Of a stretch of 64,000 nt of DNA, positions 61,836-64,000 are shown piece by piece; the first letter of the stretch is position 1; every line of letters starts with the position of its first letter. The notes under the pieces are model-generated. The model was not told the DNA's origin, made no database searches, and worked only from the letters and a program-made list of their open reading frames with translations. A program made the position numbers and the translations under genes. The DNA comes from Lepidurus packardi (lineage: Eukaryota; Arthropoda; Branchiopoda; Notostraca; Triopsidae): the NCBI GenBank assembly GCA_023053545.1, contig JAKZAN010000005.1:5952001-6016000 (forward strand), read 5' to 3'.

Positions 61836-64000
61836 TCACGGCTGTTCCCGTACTATAGAAATAGGCCACGTGCCCTGCTCGCACGGTGATCTGACGGGTC
61901 TTCTGCTTTTCAGCCGCCTAGCTCGCGCACTTTTACAGTCATCGTAAGCCGGATCACATCGACTAAACTCACGGAAAAGAGCGTCCGTCAGCTCGTCAAT
62001 ACTATAGTCCCTCTGGAACACTTTGTTGCTTGACTTGCTGGGTTTACTGGGGTGTAAATACCGTGAGCACTTGGCAAACAAAACTTCCGTGCTGCTATTA
62101 CCCCCTCCACACCGATGAACCGCGTCGCACACTTCAATGGCTTCACTTTCCGTTTCGCAATCGCACTCGTTAACGGAGTCCCCCAAGGCTCTTACTCTTC
62201 GTTCACTGGCCAAAAATTCCTTCCGTTTCTTGCTCGCGTTTCTTCTCATACTCGACCGCTTGGTGGTCCATTTACTCGACTCGGTATCGCAAGGCGTCGA
62301 ACTTGATGGACTATGAATCTGGACTTCACATAAATCTTCACTCTTGCTCCTCCCGGCCGTTTCCATGCTCTTATAACCACTGTCGCCTCTCAAAGACAGC
62401 AGTCGTAAACTCGGGGGCGTGGCTCCCGCTAAATCCGTTCCAGTATTACTATCAGTCGTTGTAGTGGTATCCGCTGTGCTCTCAAAACTTGTCGTCACTT
62501 GTTCTAAGCGACTTTGGTCCGTTGAAGACACGTCGGTTTCTAACGTATCCATGGAATCTTCGCCTTGATGGGCTAAGCGAGGTCTAGAAGTGGCTGAACT
62601 TAAGATTGGTGAGGAAATTCTGGTTGGCTCTTTTTTAAACCTCGATGCTGAAAGTAAAGGTAATCAATTTTATTATTAATTAATAAATTTTTTCATTACA
62701 TTCTTAATATAGTTAATTTTACAAATAAGTAATCCAAAAAGGAAACTTAATTCACCCGCAATGTTGCGATAAGATTGACGTTTGGCAGCTACGGAGGTAG
62801 GGAATAAGCGATAAGGCTCTAGACTGGGCAACTGAGTCATGGACATGCCCGGCACTTCAGTATTGGACTCGAATGAAGTTGTGTGACTGGTAGGCATTTC
62901 AATATCTGTGAAAACCCATCCAAATGACTTGGTGAATAAAAAACCTTCCGAATGATGTAGACACTTTCCGCTTTTTTCAAAAACTAATAGCCTTAAAAAT
63001 TACAAGAAATTATATTTTGCGTCTAGTCAATGTTACTCTCAGAACTAAGAATGATATTTAGCTGTTTCTTAATGGCCACTCACAAAAATTATCGACATGT
63101 ACTGTACATTTTGGGTCATGACGTCGCAGACTAGCTATGGCGTGGCGTACGACGCTTTATTGTTACCATGGTTACTGTTTATTTTCATACCCTAAGACAA
63201 TAAACAAGGTTCTTGAGTACCATGCTTGATACGTCTGTGACGTCAGAAAGCCACTTGATCCTATTTCTTGAAATTACTTTCTTTTACAGCTTAATTATTC
63301 AGGCAAGTTGGAAAGAAACGTAACTTATATCAACCCTTGCGATCTATTTTTTAATACAAAGTTGTATTTGGGTTGCTTTAGCCCTTTAAGACAGTGGACA
63401 ATTTGAATGTACCTGGACTTTCAGGTGAGGAAGGGGAATGGTCCAATTGAGGTGTATCTGATAAATCGCTCGTTTCTTCCAACGTTGTCCTAAGATCCCA
63501 TAATTCTCTATACTGGACAGGAACCGTTCTCCGTAGCCGTTGGCGACGCCCCACTCTATCTTCCAAGGCAGTATCGTGTGACAGCAACTTCTCGTGGATC
63601 TATCATCAACAACAATGGCAAAAAAAAATGGCGAAGGAAGATTAGATGAGCTGATCCTTCTAGTTCAATAATTTTTCTCTCGAAAAAGAATGAATGGCTA
63701 CATAAAAGAAGAGAGCCAAACTTACGCTTTCCAGGCTGCCGGGATCATTATAACGAATTTTTCCCTTGGGTTCTTCATCTACATCTGACGTCCATTGCTC
63801 GCTATGTTGCTGCCACTGCTGCAGGTGCCATTCCAGTCGAGACCAATCCCAACTGGGTGTCCTGCTGTCTTCATTAGCCGCATCGGGTATTGTAGAAGAC
63901 CTAATCGATTCCGAAGATGTTTGTTTATGCCACCACAAGGTTCGGGGGCAAGTTCCACCTCCATTGTTGCTACTGCTCTGACTGGATGTCGTGGGAAAAG
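61836..64000 (-). CDS. 3' part of an unrecognised large protein gene (5' end outside window)
   Basis: Four exons, open at the right edge: 64000-63726, 63599-63413, 62905-62756, 62647-61836; about 474 C-terminal residues in frame. I do not recognise the family. The first exon contains a Trp/Gln-rich segment (SWDWSRLEWHLQQWQQHSEQ). The second has ALEDRVGRRQRLRRTVPVQY followed by RELWDLRTTLEE, an amphipathic charged stretch reminiscent of a spectrin-repeat linker. The last exon is Ser/Thr-rich and then basic (KWTTKRSSMRRNASKKRKEF), with DYSIDELTDALFREFSRCD and an Arg-rich tail (ARARRLKSRRPVRSP). No membrane helix. It could be a scaffold or cytoskeletal adaptor; that is only a guess from composition. 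Confidence 0.7.

Noticed and set aside
63170..63183. Possible X-box GTTACCATGGTTAC near the right-edge gene.
   Set aside because: The second half-site (GGTTAC) departs from RGYAAC and there is no ciliary-gene context; too weak to list as a site.
1..64000. CRISPR arrays, bacterial operons, phage or retroviral genes.
   Set aside because: None seen; the window is spliced animal DNA and I found no reverse transcriptase, integrase, capsid or transposase frame.

Overview
This is a nuclear genomic window from an animal, most likely an invertebrate or non-bilaterian metazoan. The genes are split by GT-AG introns. The families are metazoan: a secreted ADAMTS protease, RFX4, LEMD3/MAN1, KLHDC10, SRFBP1, CPT2, MPV17L and HSD17B4. 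I could not narrow the taxon further. All gene models below were assembled by eye from translated exons, splice sites and codon-phase bookkeeping. In the eight family-assigned genes, and in the two unassigned multi-exon models, every junction keeps frame. Where I recall the usual vertebrate length, the spliced length is close to it (RFX4 741, CPT2 654, HSD17B4 737, LEMD3 961, SRFBP1 442 aa); the exception is the ADAMTS gene.

Layout. Positions 1-31 kb are dominated by one minus-strand ADAMTS9/20 (GON-1)-like gene of 18 exons. Its introns reach 7.7 and 10.9 kb and hold simple repeats, a 109-bp tandem duplication, poly-C tracts and two copies of a TTAA-flanked MITE. Positions 31.3-35.6 kb hold an unrecognised three-exon gene (191 aa, minus) and anonymous sequence. 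From 35.9 to 64 kb the window is gene dense, mostly as alternating divergent and convergent pairs: LEMD3 (-), KLHDC10 (+), RFX4-like (-), CPT2 (-), SRFBP1 (+), an unassigned two-pass membrane protein (-), MPV17L (+), HSD17B4 (-), and the 3' part of an unrecognised gene (-) that runs off the right edge.

Functions. CPT2 (mitochondrial long-chain acyl import), MPV17L (Mpv17/PMP22 family) and HSD17B4 (peroxisomal beta-oxidation, visible AKL targeting signal) lie within about 11 kb. Three genes share a lipid-oxidation and organelle theme, which may be coincidence. The others act at the inner nuclear membrane (LEMD3), in ubiquitin ligase substrate choice (KLHDC10), transcription (RFX4), nuclear/RNA biology (SRFBP1) and extracellular matrix remodelling (ADAMTS).

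Most notable observations: a MAN1 protein with two N-terminal LEM domains instead of one; an ADAMTS9-type protease that seems to stop after six thrombospondin repeats; a membrane protein with two mutually exclusive in-frame C-terminal exons; a GC-AG intron in HSD17B4; two families of non-autonomous DNA transposons with recognisable ends; and an RFX-type X-box palindrome upstream of the RFX gene itself. I found no bacterial-style system, CRISPR array, RNA gene or viral element.
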